A stretch of DNA of 21,110 nucleotides from contig CANRGQ010000018.1 of the NCBI GenBank assembly GCA_947630195.1, forward strand, positions 1 to 21,110, given 5' to 3'. A program made the position numbers and the translations under genes. Origin of the DNA: an uncultured Bacilli bacterium. Lineage in GTDB: Bacteria > Bacillota_I > Bacilli_A > RF39 > UBA660. Below the pieces are notes generated by a model. It did not search any database. It was not told the origin of the DNA and saw nothing but the letters and a program-made list of their open reading frames with translations. Numbering within the stretch: position 1 is the first letter of the stretch; the number at the start of each line of letters is the position of its first letter. Positions 1-8,176 of this stretch are shown here, piece after piece.

Positions 1-2
1 CA

Positions 3-1388
3 ATTGCTGTTATGGCATTCGCTGTAATGGCTATGGGTGTTCATGCAGCAGCTTGTACAACTGATTGCGTATCTGTTAAAAAAGGTACAGTTACAACTGA
101 TTACGCTAATATTCAAGCTGCATTAAATGCTATGAGAACCGAAGAAGACCCATTTACTATTGTTGTTAATGGTGACTTTGATGAAACTATTTCAAGCAGT
201 CAAATCGAAATAACTCAAGATGTAACTATTGATTTAGGTGAACATACAGTTACTTTAAAAACAAATAATATTTGGGTTGAGAATGGTTCTTTAACTCTTA
301 AAGGAACCAAAGGTACTTTAACTAACGAAGCAGGTGCTACTCGTACTATGTTAGTTGTTAAAGGTCAAAATTCAAAATTAACTATTGAAAAAGGAGTTAC
401 TGTTGCTAGTATTGCAACTTCAGATGCTGCAGGTGCTGTATTAGTTTCAGGAGATGCTTCTTCAAACAGTTCAAAAGGAAGTTCATTAGTTATTGCTGGT
501 GAAGTTACTTCAAAGGCTGCTCATGCTGTTTCTACAAATGGTAATTTAGTTGGAGTTACAACTAAAACTGCTCCAGTTGTTACAATTGAAGATGGTGCAA
601 AAATAACTAGTGATGGAGCTGCTGGATTATATCTAGCTGGTTATGCTGTAACTACAGTTGGAAAAGCTACAATTACTGGTGATACTGGTATTGGTATTAA
701 AACTGGTGTTTTAACATTAAATGGACCAACTGTTACTGGTAATGGTGATTTTGCTGCTGTTACTCCTGTTACAGGTGGACTTAACAGTGTTGGTGCTGCT
801 GTACACGTAGAAGGTAACACAGATTATAATGGAACTGCTAAAGTTATATTTAATGGTGGTGAATACACAAGTGAAAATGGTAATGCAGTAGTATTAGACT
901 ATGCTACAAAAGCTGCTTTAACTGATGATTCAGTTATTAAAGATGGTACTTTCACAAGTGGCGAAACTGCTGATGGTAAACAATTAGAAAACATTGCAAT
1001 TATATTTGGTAATGGTGGTACAGTTGATGAAGATACTGTTAATGAATACATTGCAGGATTAGAAAATTTAATTGCTGGTGGTGATTATGTTGGACCAGTA
1101 GTTGGAGATATTAAAGTTGGCGCTTCTGGAAAAGTTGAAGCTGAAGATATTCAAGCTAAATTAATTGGAGATGCTAAAATTAATACTGATGACGAAGGAA
1201 ATACAACTGTTGGAGAACCAACTCCAGGAGAAGGACAAACTGGAACTGAAGGAGAAGGTTCTGGAAACCAAGGCTCTACAGAAAACGTTAAAAACCCAGA
1301 AACTAATGATAATATCTTAGTATATGCTGGTCTAGGACTAGTAAGTCTTGCCTCTGTTGCTTTTACAGCAAAGAAAAGAGAAGACTAA
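3..1388 (+). CDS. Cell-surface beta-helix-like protein with C-terminal sorting signal (5' partial)
   Basis: A secreted, probably cell-wall-anchored protein. The frame is open to the left edge, and the first visible residues (IAVMAFAVMAMGVHAA) are already the hydrophobic core of a signal peptide, so the true start most likely lies just outside the window; in-window ATGs at 12, 27 and 33 fall inside that core. A Cys pair (ACTTDC) follows the likely cleavage site. The body, to about residue 390 counted from the ATG at 12, is rich in Thr/Val/Gly/Asn with repeating short beta-strand patterns (TIDLGEHTVTL, LTIEKGVTV, VVTIEDGAKI), as in right-handed beta-helix or pectin-lyase-like surface proteins. 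A Gly/Glu/Thr-rich linker precedes NPETN (about residue 428), a hydrophobic stretch and a KKRED tail, the plan of a sortase substrate. Codons favour GCT, GGT and ACT, as in well-expressed genes. The ligand or role is not recognisable. Confidence 0.8.
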   Translation: MAVMAFAVMAMGVHAAACTTDCVSVKKGTVTTDYANIQAALNAMRTEEDPFTIVVNGDFDETISSSQIEITQDVTIDLGEHTVTLKTNNIWVENGSLTLKGTKGTLTNEAGATRTMLVVKGQNSKLTIEKGVTVASIATSDAAGAVLVSGDASSNSSKGSSLVIAGEVTSKAAHAVSTNGNLVGVTTKTAPVVTIEDGAKITSDGAAGLYLAGYAVTTVGKATITGDTGIGIKTGVLTLNGPTVTGNGDFAAVTPVTGGLNSVGAAVHVEGNTDYNGTAKVIFNGGEYTSENGNAVVLDYATKAALTDDSVIKDGTFTSGETADGKQLENIAIIFGNGGTVDEDTVNEYIAGLENLIAGGDYVGPVVGDIKVGASGKVEAEDIQAKLIGDAKINTDDEGNTTVGEPTPGEGQTGTEGEGSGNQGSTENVKNPETNDNILVYAGLGLVSLASVAFTAKKRED

Positions 1389-1434
1389 TAAGTTAAGTTA
1401 CCTAATTTTGTTAAATAAATTGTTTAAATAGAAA

Positions 1435-1511
1435 TTTAGGGACTCGCAAACACCCTAAAATTCATTCTCACAAACCTTTCCACATAACTTGTGGTAATTG
1501 TAAAACAATTA
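1435..1511. other. Cluster of three small hairpins
   Basis: Three consecutive inverted repeats lie between the surface-protein gene and its terminator: TTTAGGG/CCCTAAA (1435-1441/1453-1459), CCACA/TGTGG (1480-1484/1490-1494) and TAATTGT/ACAATTA (1495-1501/1505-1511). None has a U-run. They may structure the 3' end of the mRNA or be an independent small RNA. In AT-rich DNA, short stems like these also arise by chance. Confidence 0.3.
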
Positions 1512-1531
1512 TTAACAAATTGGTATAAATG

Positions 1532-1566
1532 AAAAAACTTAAGATGCAAAATTCTTAAGTTTTTTT
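1532..1566 (+). terminator. Intrinsic terminator, possibly bidirectional
   Basis: A perfect 13-bp stem, AAAAAACTTAAGA (1532-1544) with TCTTAAGTTTTTT (1553-1565), has an 8-base loop. The A-run on the left and T-run on the right let it work on either strand. It should end the surface-protein transcript. Confidence 0.8.
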
Positions 1567-1577
1567 CTCTTCAATAA

Positions 1578-1606
1578 TTGTATTTTTTTTATAATTAAGA
1601 TATAAT
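1578..1606 (+). promoter_or_regulatory. SigA-type promoter for the 1638 gene
   Basis: TTGTAT at 1578-1583, a 17-base spacer and a perfect TATAAT at 1601-1606. An AGGAGG ribosome binding site follows at 1625-1630. Confidence 0.7.
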
Positions 1607-1637
1607 TAAATAGAGATATTTAATAGGAGGGATAATT

Positions 1638-2180
1638 TTGAAATTTAAAAGATTTATCCATAAAAATAAAGTATTATTAATTGTTTTAGTTACTGTTCTT
1701 TTACTAGCAATTGCAGTTTATGGAGCAATTATATTTATTAATAAGAAAAATAATGAAGTAGTAGAGGAACCAGTGGAGGATAATGGCCCAAAAATAGTGG
1801 AAGAATTAAAATTTATGACGGTTACTACCAAACCTAGTCTTAAGTTATCTTTTAAAGAAACTTATGAATTATGTGAAGTTAATGGGGTTGAAGAAAGATG
1901 TGCAGATAGTGAAATAGAACAATCAGTAGTTAGTTTTGAGGCCTTAAATGAAGAAGCTAGTATTTATGCTAATTCCACATTAGTAGGTAAGAATCTAGAA
2001 GAAGCCCTAGTAGAAATATGTGATACCGCAAAAGATAATAAAGTATCTTTTAATAAAGTGGAAATATTAACTAATAGTAAAAATGTTGATAAAACGGATT
2101 TAATGCAATATATTGTTTTACATGGTAAAGGTCCAATCGATTATACATTATCCTTAAATGTTGATGAAGCTGCTAGTTAG
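1638..2180 (+). CDS. Small single-pass membrane protein, unknown function
   Basis: A 180-residue protein that I do not recognise. The TTG start is chosen because AGGAGG lies 7 bases upstream and a good promoter precedes it. A basic N-terminus (KFKRFIHKNK) leads into one hydrophobic helix (about residues 12-35), so an N-in, C-out anchored protein is likely. The rest is acidic, beginning with a Glu/Val-rich linker (VVEEPVEDNGP), followed by a mixed alpha/beta domain with a nearby Cys pair (LCEVNGVEERC) and a third Cys about 60 residues later. It ends in its own terminator just before sigK, so it is probably a monocistronic vegetative gene. A sporulation role is possible only by proximity. Confidence 0.75.
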   Translation: MKFKRFIHKNKVLLIVLVTVLLLAIAVYGAIIFINKKNNEVVEEPVEDNGPKIVEELKFMTVTTKPSLKLSFKETYELCEVNGVEERCADSEIEQSVVSFEALNEEASIYANSTLVGKNLEEALVEICDTAKDNKVSFNKVEILTNSKNVDKTDLMQYIVLHGKGPIDYTLSLNVDEAAS

Positions 2181-2191
2181 AAATTAAATAG

Positions 2192-2224
2192 ACGGAGAAA
2201 AAGTTATTTCTCCGTTATTTTTTT
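2192..2224 (+). terminator. Intrinsic terminator after the 1638 gene
   Basis: A 9-bp stem ACGGAGAAA/TTTCTCCGT (2192-2200/2207-2215) with a 6-base loop is followed by a T-rich tail. Confidence 0.85.
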
Positions 2225-2242
2225 CTCATCTTTAAATACAAT
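2215..2242 (+). promoter_or_regulatory. Possible SigE-type promoter for sigK (weak)
   Basis: AATACAAT at 2235-2242 matches seven of eight positions of the SigE -10 consensus (CATACANT). A poor -35 (TATTTTT, 2215-2221) lies 13 bases upstream, inside the tail of the preceding terminator. In B. subtilis sigK is first transcribed by SigE, which makes this site plausible. The -35 match alone would not support the call. Confidence 0.3.
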
Positions 2243-2259
2243 TTACTAGGGTGTTTTAT

Positions 2260-2952
2260 ATGTTTTTAAATTTAATTAATATGGTAAAAAGTATGTTATT
2301 TTTTACAGGAAGTTATGGAAATAATGTTTTTCCACCACCTTTATCTAGTGAAGAAGAAGAAAAATATGTGGATTTAATGCTTAAAGGTGATAAAGATGCG
2401 AGATGTAAGTTAATTGAGCATAATCTTAGACTAGTGGCCCATATAGTGAAAAAATTTGATAGCAAAAGTAGTGATACTGATGATTTAATTAGTATTGGGA
2501 CCATTGGTTTAATTAAAGGAATTGATACTTATAAGAAGACACCAAAGGTTAAAATAACAACTTATGCCGCGAGATGTATTCAAAATGAAATATTAATGTA
2601 TTATCGAAGTAATAAGAAAAATCAATTTACAGTATCTTTAAATGATTCGATTGGTTATGATAAAGAAGGAAATGAAATTAATTTAGTGGAACTTTTAGAG
2701 GATAAAAATGAAGATATTATTGATACTATTTTAATTAAAGATAATATTGCTCTTTTAAGAAAATATTTAGAGAAATTAAATAAAAGAGAAAAAGAAATTA
2801 TTATTAAAAGATATGGACTTAATAATGAAAAAGATTTAACGCAAAAAGAGATTGCCGAATCCATGGGAATATCTCGTAGTTATGTATCGAGGATAGAGAA
2901 AAGAGCCTTAACGAAAATCTTAAGAGAATTTATAAAAAATAACAAAAACTAA
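2260..2952 (+). CDS. sigK: RNA polymerase sporulation sigma factor SigK (pro-SigK)
   Basis: Late mother-cell sigma factor, which directs coat and cortex genes after engulfment. SigK rather than SigE is indicated by HNLRLVAHIVKKF and TIGLIKGI (region 2), YAARCIQNEILM, and the region 4 helix-turn-helix ending SYVSRIEKRAL. The N-terminus is a hydrophobic pro-sequence (MFLNLINMVKSMLFFTGS) followed by YGNNVFPPPLSSEEE, which aligns with the B. subtilis SpoIVFB cleavage region (SerTyr junction). This implies an intramembrane protease elsewhere in the genome. The ATG at 2260 is preferred to the GTG at 2251 because TAGGGTG is correctly spaced only for the ATG. The gene is continuous, with no skin-type element splitting it. 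No terminator separates it from polA, but polA has its own -10 element. Confidence 0.92.
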   Translation: MFLNLINMVKSMLFFTGSYGNNVFPPPLSSEEEEKYVDLMLKGDKDARCKLIEHNLRLVAHIVKKFDSKSSDTDDLISIGTIGLIKGIDTYKKTPKVKITTYAARCIQNEILMYYRSNKKNQFTVSLNDSIGYDKEGNEINLVELLEDKNEDIIDTILIKDNIALLRKYLEKLNKREKEIIIKRYGLNNEKDLTQKEIAESMGISRSYVSRIEKRALTKILREFIKNNKN

Positions 2953-2980
2953 TGCAAAACTATTTACTTTTCGATATAAT
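2953..2980 (+). promoter_or_regulatory. Promoter for polA
   Basis: A perfect TATAAT at 2975-2980 with only a poor -35 (TGCAAA, 2953-2958, spacer 16). The predicted transcript would begin near 2987, at the ribosome binding site itself. Confidence 0.5.
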
Positions 2981-2997
2981 ATATTTAGGTGGTAGTT

Positions 2998-5556
2998 TTG
3001 AAAAAAGTAGTTTTAGTTGATGGTAATAATTTATTGTTTCGTTCTTATTATGCTACAGCTTATACAGGCTCAATTATGCGTAATAGTAAAGGATTTCCGA
3101 CCAATGCTTTATATGGCTTTGTCGGAATGATTAATAAAATAATTGAAGAAGAAAAACCCGAATATATGGCGGTGGCTTTTGATATTGGAAAAAACTTTCG
3201 AAAAGAAAAATATGATTTTTATAAAGAAGGAAGAAGTGCGACACCGGATGATTTAAAAATGCAAATGCCAGTAGCAAGAAGAATTCTAGATGCCATGGGT
3301 ATTAAGTATGTAGAACTTAGTCCGTATGAAGCCGATGATATAATTGGGACAATCGCAGCCCATGCCGAGAGAGATCCTGAGTTTTATACTTTAATTGTAT
3401 CGAGTGATAAAGATTTACTGCAGCTTATCTCTTTTGAAACGGAAATTAAACTTTTAAAACAAACGGGTTATATTAGATATAACGAAGAATCTTTTAAAGC
3501 CGATTATGGGATTGATCCTATTAAAATAATTGATTTAAAGAGTTTAATGGGTGATGCTTCCGATAATATTCCGGGAGTTAAAGGAATCGGGGAAAAAACG
3601 GCTTTAAAATTATTACAAGAATATGGTTCTTTGGATGGTATCTATGAAAGTATTGATAAAATAACGGGTAAAACGCAAGAAAAGTTAATAACCGATAAAG
3701 AAAATGCTTATATGAGTTATGAAATAGCCACGATTTATAAAGAAGTACCTATTTCCGTTAACTTTGAAGACTATTTATATAAAGGACCAGATTTAATTAA
3801 TTTAAAAGAAATTTATGAAGAATTAGAATTTTATTCGATGCTTAAAAATATGCCCCAAAAAACTGAAGAAAAGAAAGAAAATATTTATATTAAAGTTAGT
3901 AGTATTGAAGAAATAAAATTAGATAATGAGGTGGTCTTTTATTTAGAAGTAAGTAATATTAATTATCATTTAGGAGAAATTCTCGCTTTAAGTATTACTG
4001 ATAAAAATAATACTTATTATATTCCTAAAGATTTAGTAATGCCTGCACTAGATTTATTAAAAGATAAAAATGTTCTTACTTATGATTTAAAGAAGACTTT
4101 AGTTAAAACAAAAAAAGATATTCCTTGTAAGTTTGATTTGATGATTGCTTCATACTTAGTGGATTATCCTTCTAGTGAAGATATAGCGAAACTAATGCTT
4201 AGTTTAAATGAAAATATTCCATCTTATGAAGAACTATTAAAAAGTGATTTTAAAGATTTAGAAAATGTTATAACTTTAAAAAGTAAATTTATTTTTGAAT
4301 ATAGCCAAAGAATTAAAGAGATGGTTGAAGAAGATGGTCAAGAACAAATTCTCGAAGATATAGAGATGCCTTTAATTAAGGTTCTAGCGGATATGGAAAT
4401 AACCGGATTTAAATTTGAAACAGCGGCTTTAGAAGAAATGAAACAAGAAATTATCAAAAACATTGAAGTTGTCAGTAATGAAATATATGAATTATCAGGA
4501 GAAGTATTTAATATATCGAGTCCTAATCAACTAGGGAATATCCTTTTTGGTAAACTAGCTATTGGAAAAAGTAAGAAACTCGTTCGGGGAGGATATAAAA
4601 CTGATGTTAAGACTTTACAAAAGTATATGGATAAACATCCTATTGTTCCGAAAGTATTTGAATATCGGAACTTAACTAAACTTCTTAACACTTATATTAA
4701 TGGCCTACCTAACTTTGTTCTAAGTGATGGAAAAATTCATACCATATTCAATCAAACTTTAACGAGAACGGGACGCCTTTCTTCGATGGATCCTAACTTA
4801 CAAAATATTCCAACCAGAGATGAATATGGTAAGAAGATAAGAATTGCTTTTGTCCCTACCAAAGATTTAATCTTAAGTGCGGATTATTCGCAAATTGAAC
4901 TGCGAATTTTAGCTCATATTTCTAACTGTCAGGAATTAATCGAAGCATTTCGAAATGATGAAGATATCCATACGAAAGTGGCGGCCGATATCCATGGCAT
5001 TAAAGAAAGTGAAGTCACCAAAGAAATGCGGAGTATGGCGAAAGCCGTTATCTTTGGAATCGTCTATGGAATAAGTGGGTTTGGTCTTGGGGAAAACTTA
5101 AATATATCTCCGAAAGAAGCTAATGAATTTATTAAAAAGTATTATGAATTTTATCCCGGGGTTAAAACTTATATGGATGATATAGTGAAGTATGCTTATG
5201 AACATGGTTATGTTAAGACAATGTTTGGACGTATTCGTAAAATTAATGAACTAAAGGATAGTAATTATCATACGAAAGCCATGGGCGAAAGAATGGCTTT
5301 GAATACGCCAATTCAGGGAACTAGTGCTGATGTTATGAAAATGGCCATGATTAAAGTTTATGAAAAGATAAAGGAAAACAACTTAGAAAGTAAACTTATC
5401 TTACAAGTTCATGATGAAATAATTATTGATGCTAAAAGTGAAGAAATACCTAAGTTAAAAGAAATTTTAAAAGAAGCGATGGAGAATGTTGTTACTCTTA
5501 GTGTTCCTTTAAAAATTGATATTAATACGGGTATTAACTGGTATGATGCGAAATAG
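2998..5556 (+). CDS. polA: DNA polymerase I
   Basis: Fills gaps and removes RNA primers during repair and lagging-strand maturation. The TTG at 2998 is chosen because AGGTGG (2987-2992) is its ribosome binding site; the GTG at 2989 overlaps that site. At 852 residues it is near the usual Gram-positive length. The 5'-nuclease domain (about 1-290) has VDGNNLLFRS, YEADDIIG, SSDKDLL and GDASDNIPGVKGIGEKTA. A degenerate 3'-5' exonuclease domain follows: the DxE motif reads FYLEV and the YxxxD motif is missing, so proofreading is probably absent, as in Bacillus Pol I. The polymerase domain has motif A (ADYSQIELR, Asp629), the O-helix (KAVIFGIVYG) and motif C (QVHDEI, Asp806). A terminator separates it from mutM. 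Confidence 0.97.
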   Translation: MKKVVLVDGNNLLFRSYYATAYTGSIMRNSKGFPTNALYGFVGMINKIIEEEKPEYMAVAFDIGKNFRKEKYDFYKEGRSATPDDLKMQMPVARRILDAMGIKYVELSPYEADDIIGTIAAHAERDPEFYTLIVSSDKDLLQLISFETEIKLLKQTGYIRYNEESFKADYGIDPIKIIDLKSLMGDASDNIPGVKGIGEKTALKLLQEYGSLDGIYESIDKITGKTQEKLITDKENAYMSYEIATIYKEVPISVNFEDYLYKGPDLINLKEIYEELEFYSMLKNMPQKTEEKKENIYIKVSSIEEIKLDNEVVFYLEVSNINYHLGEILALSITDKNNTYYIPKDLVMPALDLLKDKNVLTYDLKKTLVKTKKDIPCKFDLMIASYLVDYPSSEDIAKLMLSLNENIPSYEELLKSDFKDLENVITLKSKFIFEYSQRIKEMVEEDGQEQILEDIEMPLIKVLADMEITGFKFETAALEEMKQEIIKNIEVVSNEIYELSGEVFNISSPNQLGNILFGKLAIGKSKKLVRGGYKTDVKTLQKYMDKHPIVPKVFEYRNLTKLLNTYINGLPNFVLSDGKIHTIFNQTLTRTGRLSSMDPNLQNIPTRDEYGKKIRIAFVPTKDLILSADYSQIELRILAHISNCQELIEAFRNDEDIHTKVAADIHGIKESEVTKEMRSMAKAVIFGIVYGISGFGLGENLNISPKEANEFIKKYYEFYPGVKTYMDDIVKYAYEHGYVKTMFGRIRKINELKDSNYHTKAMGERMALNTPIQGTSADVMKMAMIKVYEKIKENNLESKLILQVHDEIIIDAKSEEIPKLKEILKEAMENVVTLSVPLKIDINTGINWYDAK

Positions 5557-5582
5557 GTTAGTTTTAAAAAACTAATCTTTTT
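5556..5582 (+). terminator. Intrinsic terminator after polA
   Basis: A 9-bp stem (5556-5564 with 5569-5577, one G-U pair) with a 4-base loop and a short T-run. It starts on the last base of the polA stop codon. Confidence 0.65.
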
Positions 5583-5597
5583 AAATGGGGGTAATCG

Positions 5598-5606
5598 TGA
5601 TAAAAT
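5598..5606 (+). promoter_or_regulatory. Extended -10 promoter for the mutM-cca-dnaD-nth run
   Basis: TGATAAAAT is a TGN-extended -10 element. No -35 is visible at the right distance, because that position holds the terminator T-run. The start codon is only 18 bases downstream. Confidence 0.45.
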
Positions 5607-5624
5607 ATTATTAGGGTGATAATT

Positions 5625-6443
5625 ATGCCAGAAATAGCAGAAGTCGAAACAGTAAGAAATGTTTTAAAAGAAAAGATATTACATAAAGAAATAAAAAGTG
5701 TAAATATTTTATATGATAAAATTATTGAAAGCGATTTAAATGAATTTAAGAGTGTTTTAGTAGGTAATGAATTTGAAGATATTTTAAGAAAAGGTAAATG
5801 GTTAATCTTTGCTTTAAAGAATCATTATTTACTTAGTCATTTAAGAATGGAAGGTAAATATTTTATTAAGGATAGTAAGGAAAAAATTGTTAAACATGAA
5901 CATATTATTATCTCATTTGTGGATGGCACGGATTTAAGATATCATGATACGAGAAAATTTGGCCGGATGAAATTAATTAAAAAGAGTGATTTAGATAAAA
6001 CTATCGAAATAGCCAAACAAGGAAAAGAACCCATGGATAAAGATTTAACTAGTGATTATTTACTTAGTAAATTTAAAGGTAAAAGATTACCTATAAAAAC
6101 AGTTTTATTAGATCAAGAAATAATAAGTGGACTTGGAAATATTTATGCTAATGAAGTGTTATTTGCTGCCTGTATTAATCCTTTAAAGAAAGCAAGTGTT
6201 GTTACGAAAGAAGAATGTGAAAGAATAATTACATCTTCTAAAAAGATAATTAAAAAAGCAATTGAAATGGGAGGAACTACCATTAAAAGTTATACTTCTT
6301 CTTTAGGAGTAACTGGTCATTACCAAGATTATCTTTGTGTCCATAAAAAAGAAGGTCTTCCTTGTCCTAAATGTGGAAGGCCTATTAAGAAGATAAAAAT
6401 TGGCGGCAGAAGTACTTACTACTGTGAGGTTTGTCAAAAATAA
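5625..6443 (+). CDS. mutM: Formamidopyrimidine-DNA glycosylase (Fpg/MutM)
   Basis: Removes 8-oxoguanine and formamidopyrimidines from oxidised DNA, with AP-lyase activity. The ATG at 5625 is certain because catalysis needs MetProGlu at the N-terminus (Pro as nucleophile after Met removal) and the protein begins MPEIAEVETVR. The GTG at 5616 falls inside the GGGTGAT ribosome binding site and would bury that Pro. Family motifs follow: RKGKWLIF, LSHLRMEGKY, helix-two-turn-helix region (DQEIISGLGNIYANEVLF) and a C-terminal zinc finger with CPKC and CEVC. The length of 272 residues is typical. polA-mutM adjacency is common in Firmicutes, but coaE, often next, is not here. It heads a run with cca 9 bases downstream. 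Confidence 0.96.
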   Translation: MPEIAEVETVRNVLKEKILHKEIKSVNILYDKIIESDLNEFKSVLVGNEFEDILRKGKWLIFALKNHYLLSHLRMEGKYFIKDSKEKIVKHEHIIISFVDGTDLRYHDTRKFGRMKLIKKSDLDKTIEIAKQGKEPMDKDLTSDYLLSKFKGKRLPIKTVLLDQEIISGLGNIYANEVLFAACINPLKKASVVTKEECERIITSSKKIIKKAIEMGGTTIKSYTSSLGVTGHYQDYLCVHKKEGLPCPKCGRPIKKIKIGGRSTYYCEVCQK

Positions 6444-6452
6444 GGAGAGCCT

Positions 6453-7538
6453 ATGGACAAAATAATTAAAAATGTCTTAAAAATTATTAATGATGCTGGT
6501 TATGAAGCTTATGTTGTGGGAGGTTTCACGAGAGATTATCTACTTGGTATTAAAACTAATGATATTGATATATGCACTAATGCTTTACCAAAAGACTTAC
6601 ATAAACTTTTTCCGAACAATAATAATTCTAACGATTATGGGGGTTTTAATTTAAAGGTTAGAAATTATAATATTGATATTACAACATTTCGTAAAGAAAT
6701 TAAATATGAAGGAAGAAAACCTACCGAAATAATTTATTTAAATGATTTAGAAAGTGATTTAAAAAGAAGAGATTTTACGATTAATGCCGTTTGTTTAGAT
6801 TATAATGAAAAAATAATTGATTATTTAAATGGCATTGAAGATATAACTAATCATAAAATAAGAATGATTGGAGATACCACCTCTAAAATTAAAGAAGATC
6901 CTTTAAGAATATTAAGGGCTATTCGTTTTGCAAGTAATTTAAACTTTGATTTAGATAAAGAATTAGAAAAAAGTATTAAAGAAAATTATAAACTAGTTAG
7001 TACTTTATCAAGTATTCGAATTAAAGAAGAAATAACCAAAATATTATTAAATAAAAATTATCAAAAAGGACTTAGTCTTTTAAAAGAATTTAAAATACTT
7101 GATTTACTTAATATTAAATATGATGAAGTAAATTATGTTAATGATATTTGTGGTATGTGGGCTCAATTAGATTTTCCTTTTACTTCTTCATTTACAAAAC
7201 AAGAAATAAGAAATATAATAAGCATTAGAGGTATTTTAGATAGGGGAGAAATTAACAATAAAGTTTTGTATGAATATGGCTTATATAACTCTTTAGTGGC
7301 CTCTGAAATCTTAAATATTAATAAAAAAGAAGTTAATAATTTATATAAAAAGTTAACTTTAAAAAATATTAATGATTTAGATATTACCTCAAGTGATATT
7401 ATAAATACCTTAAATATTAAACCATCGAAAGTTATTAAAGAAGTAAAAGATGAGTTAGTTAATTTAATTTTAGAAGGTAAGTTAGAAAATAATAAAAAGA
7501 AAATAACTACCTATTTAAAAAATAGAAAAGAGGAATAA
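6453..7538 (+). CDS. cca: CCA tRNA nucleotidyltransferase
   Basis: Adds or repairs the 3' CCA end of tRNAs. It is a class II nucleotidyltransferase: the head domain shows VVGGFTRDYLLG followed by the metal-binding NDIDI (Asp37, Asp39), then RRDFTINAV and DPLRILRAIRFAS in the neck region. The C-terminal half (about residues 200-361) is Lys/Asn/Ile-rich and diverged, with drift typical of AT-rich genomes. The length of 361 residues is slightly shorter than the roughly 400 of Bacillus enzymes. AGGAGAG overlaps the mutM stop and serves this start, so the two are co-transcribed; dnaD follows after 5 bases. A poly(A) polymerase is the alternative in this superfamily, but the short length and absence of a second polA-like gene here favour Cca. 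Confidence 0.9.
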   Translation: MDKIIKNVLKIINDAGYEAYVVGGFTRDYLLGIKTNDIDICTNALPKDLHKLFPNNNNSNDYGGFNLKVRNYNIDITTFRKEIKYEGRKPTEIIYLNDLESDLKRRDFTINAVCLDYNEKIIDYLNGIEDITNHKIRMIGDTTSKIKEDPLRILRAIRFASNLNFDLDKELEKSIKENYKLVSTLSSIRIKEEITKILLNKNYQKGLSLLKEFKILDLLNIKYDEVNYVNDICGMWAQLDFPFTSSFTKQEIRNIISIRGILDRGEINNKVLYEYGLYNSLVASEILNINKKEVNNLYKKLTLKNINDLDITSSDIINTLNIKPSKVIKEVKDELVNLILEGKLENNKKKITTYLKNRKEE

Positions 7539-7543
7539 AAAAG

Positions 7544-8176
7544 ATGAGTAATAATAAAAAGTTTGTTGTGGAAGCCAACTTTATTGAAAATGCTATGCGC
7601 TTAAATTTATCTTTAAGTGAATTTTTATTATTACTTTATTTTGAAAATGCTGATGATGGGATTTTTGATTTAGAAAAAATTAGTCAAAAATTAAAAGTGG
7701 ATTCTAATATTTTACTTGAAGCTTTTAATAATTTATTTAGTAAAAAATTAATTACTTTAGAAAGTGAAAAAGATATAATAGGAAAAAGAATTGATAAAGT
7801 TTCTTTAAATAATTTTTATGAAAAATTAAATGAAACCAAAAAAAGGGAAGAGAAAAAACAATTAAAAGAAGATATATTCTCTAAATTTGAAAGTGAATTT
7901 GGTCGTCCTTTATCGGGAACGGAATTTGAAGTTATTAAAGCTTGGCTTGATAAAATGTATAGTGAAGAATTAATTTTAAAAGCTTTAGATGAAGCTGTAT
8001 ATAATGGAGCTACGAGTATTAGATATATTGATACCATTTTGTATGAATGGCAAAAAAAAGGCTTTAAGACTGTTGAAGATGTGGAAAATAATTTAAAGAG
8101 TAGATATGAAAATAGAAAGTTAGAAGAAACAAATATTTTAGAATATAATTGGTTGGAAGATAATGAAAATAAGTAG
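7544..8176 (+). CDS. dnaD: DnaD-family replication initiation protein
   Basis: DnaD acts with DnaB and DnaI in loading the replicative helicase at oriC and at restarting forks in low-GC Firmicutes. The N-terminal winged-helix oligomerisation domain covers about residues 1-90 (LSLSEFLLLLYFE, LEKISQKLKV). A Lys/Glu-rich helical linker follows. The C-terminal DnaD/DnaB_2 domain (about 115-190) carries FGRPLSGTEFEVIKAWLD and the YxxxIxxxW signature as YIDTILYEW. The length of 210 residues is slightly below B. subtilis DnaD. The ribosome binding site is weak and lies in the end of cca, suggesting translational coupling. Its last 14 bases overlap nth, and the dnaD-nth order is shared with B. subtilis. 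Confidence 0.92.
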   Translation: MSNNKKFVVEANFIENAMRLNLSLSEFLLLLYFENADDGIFDLEKISQKLKVDSNILLEAFNNLFSKKLITLESEKDIIGKRIDKVSLNNFYEKLNETKKREEKKQLKEDIFSKFESEFGRPLSGTEFEVIKAWLDKMYSEELILKALDEAVYNGATSIRYIDTILYEWQKKGFKTVEDVENNLKSRYENRKLEETNILEYNWLEDNENK

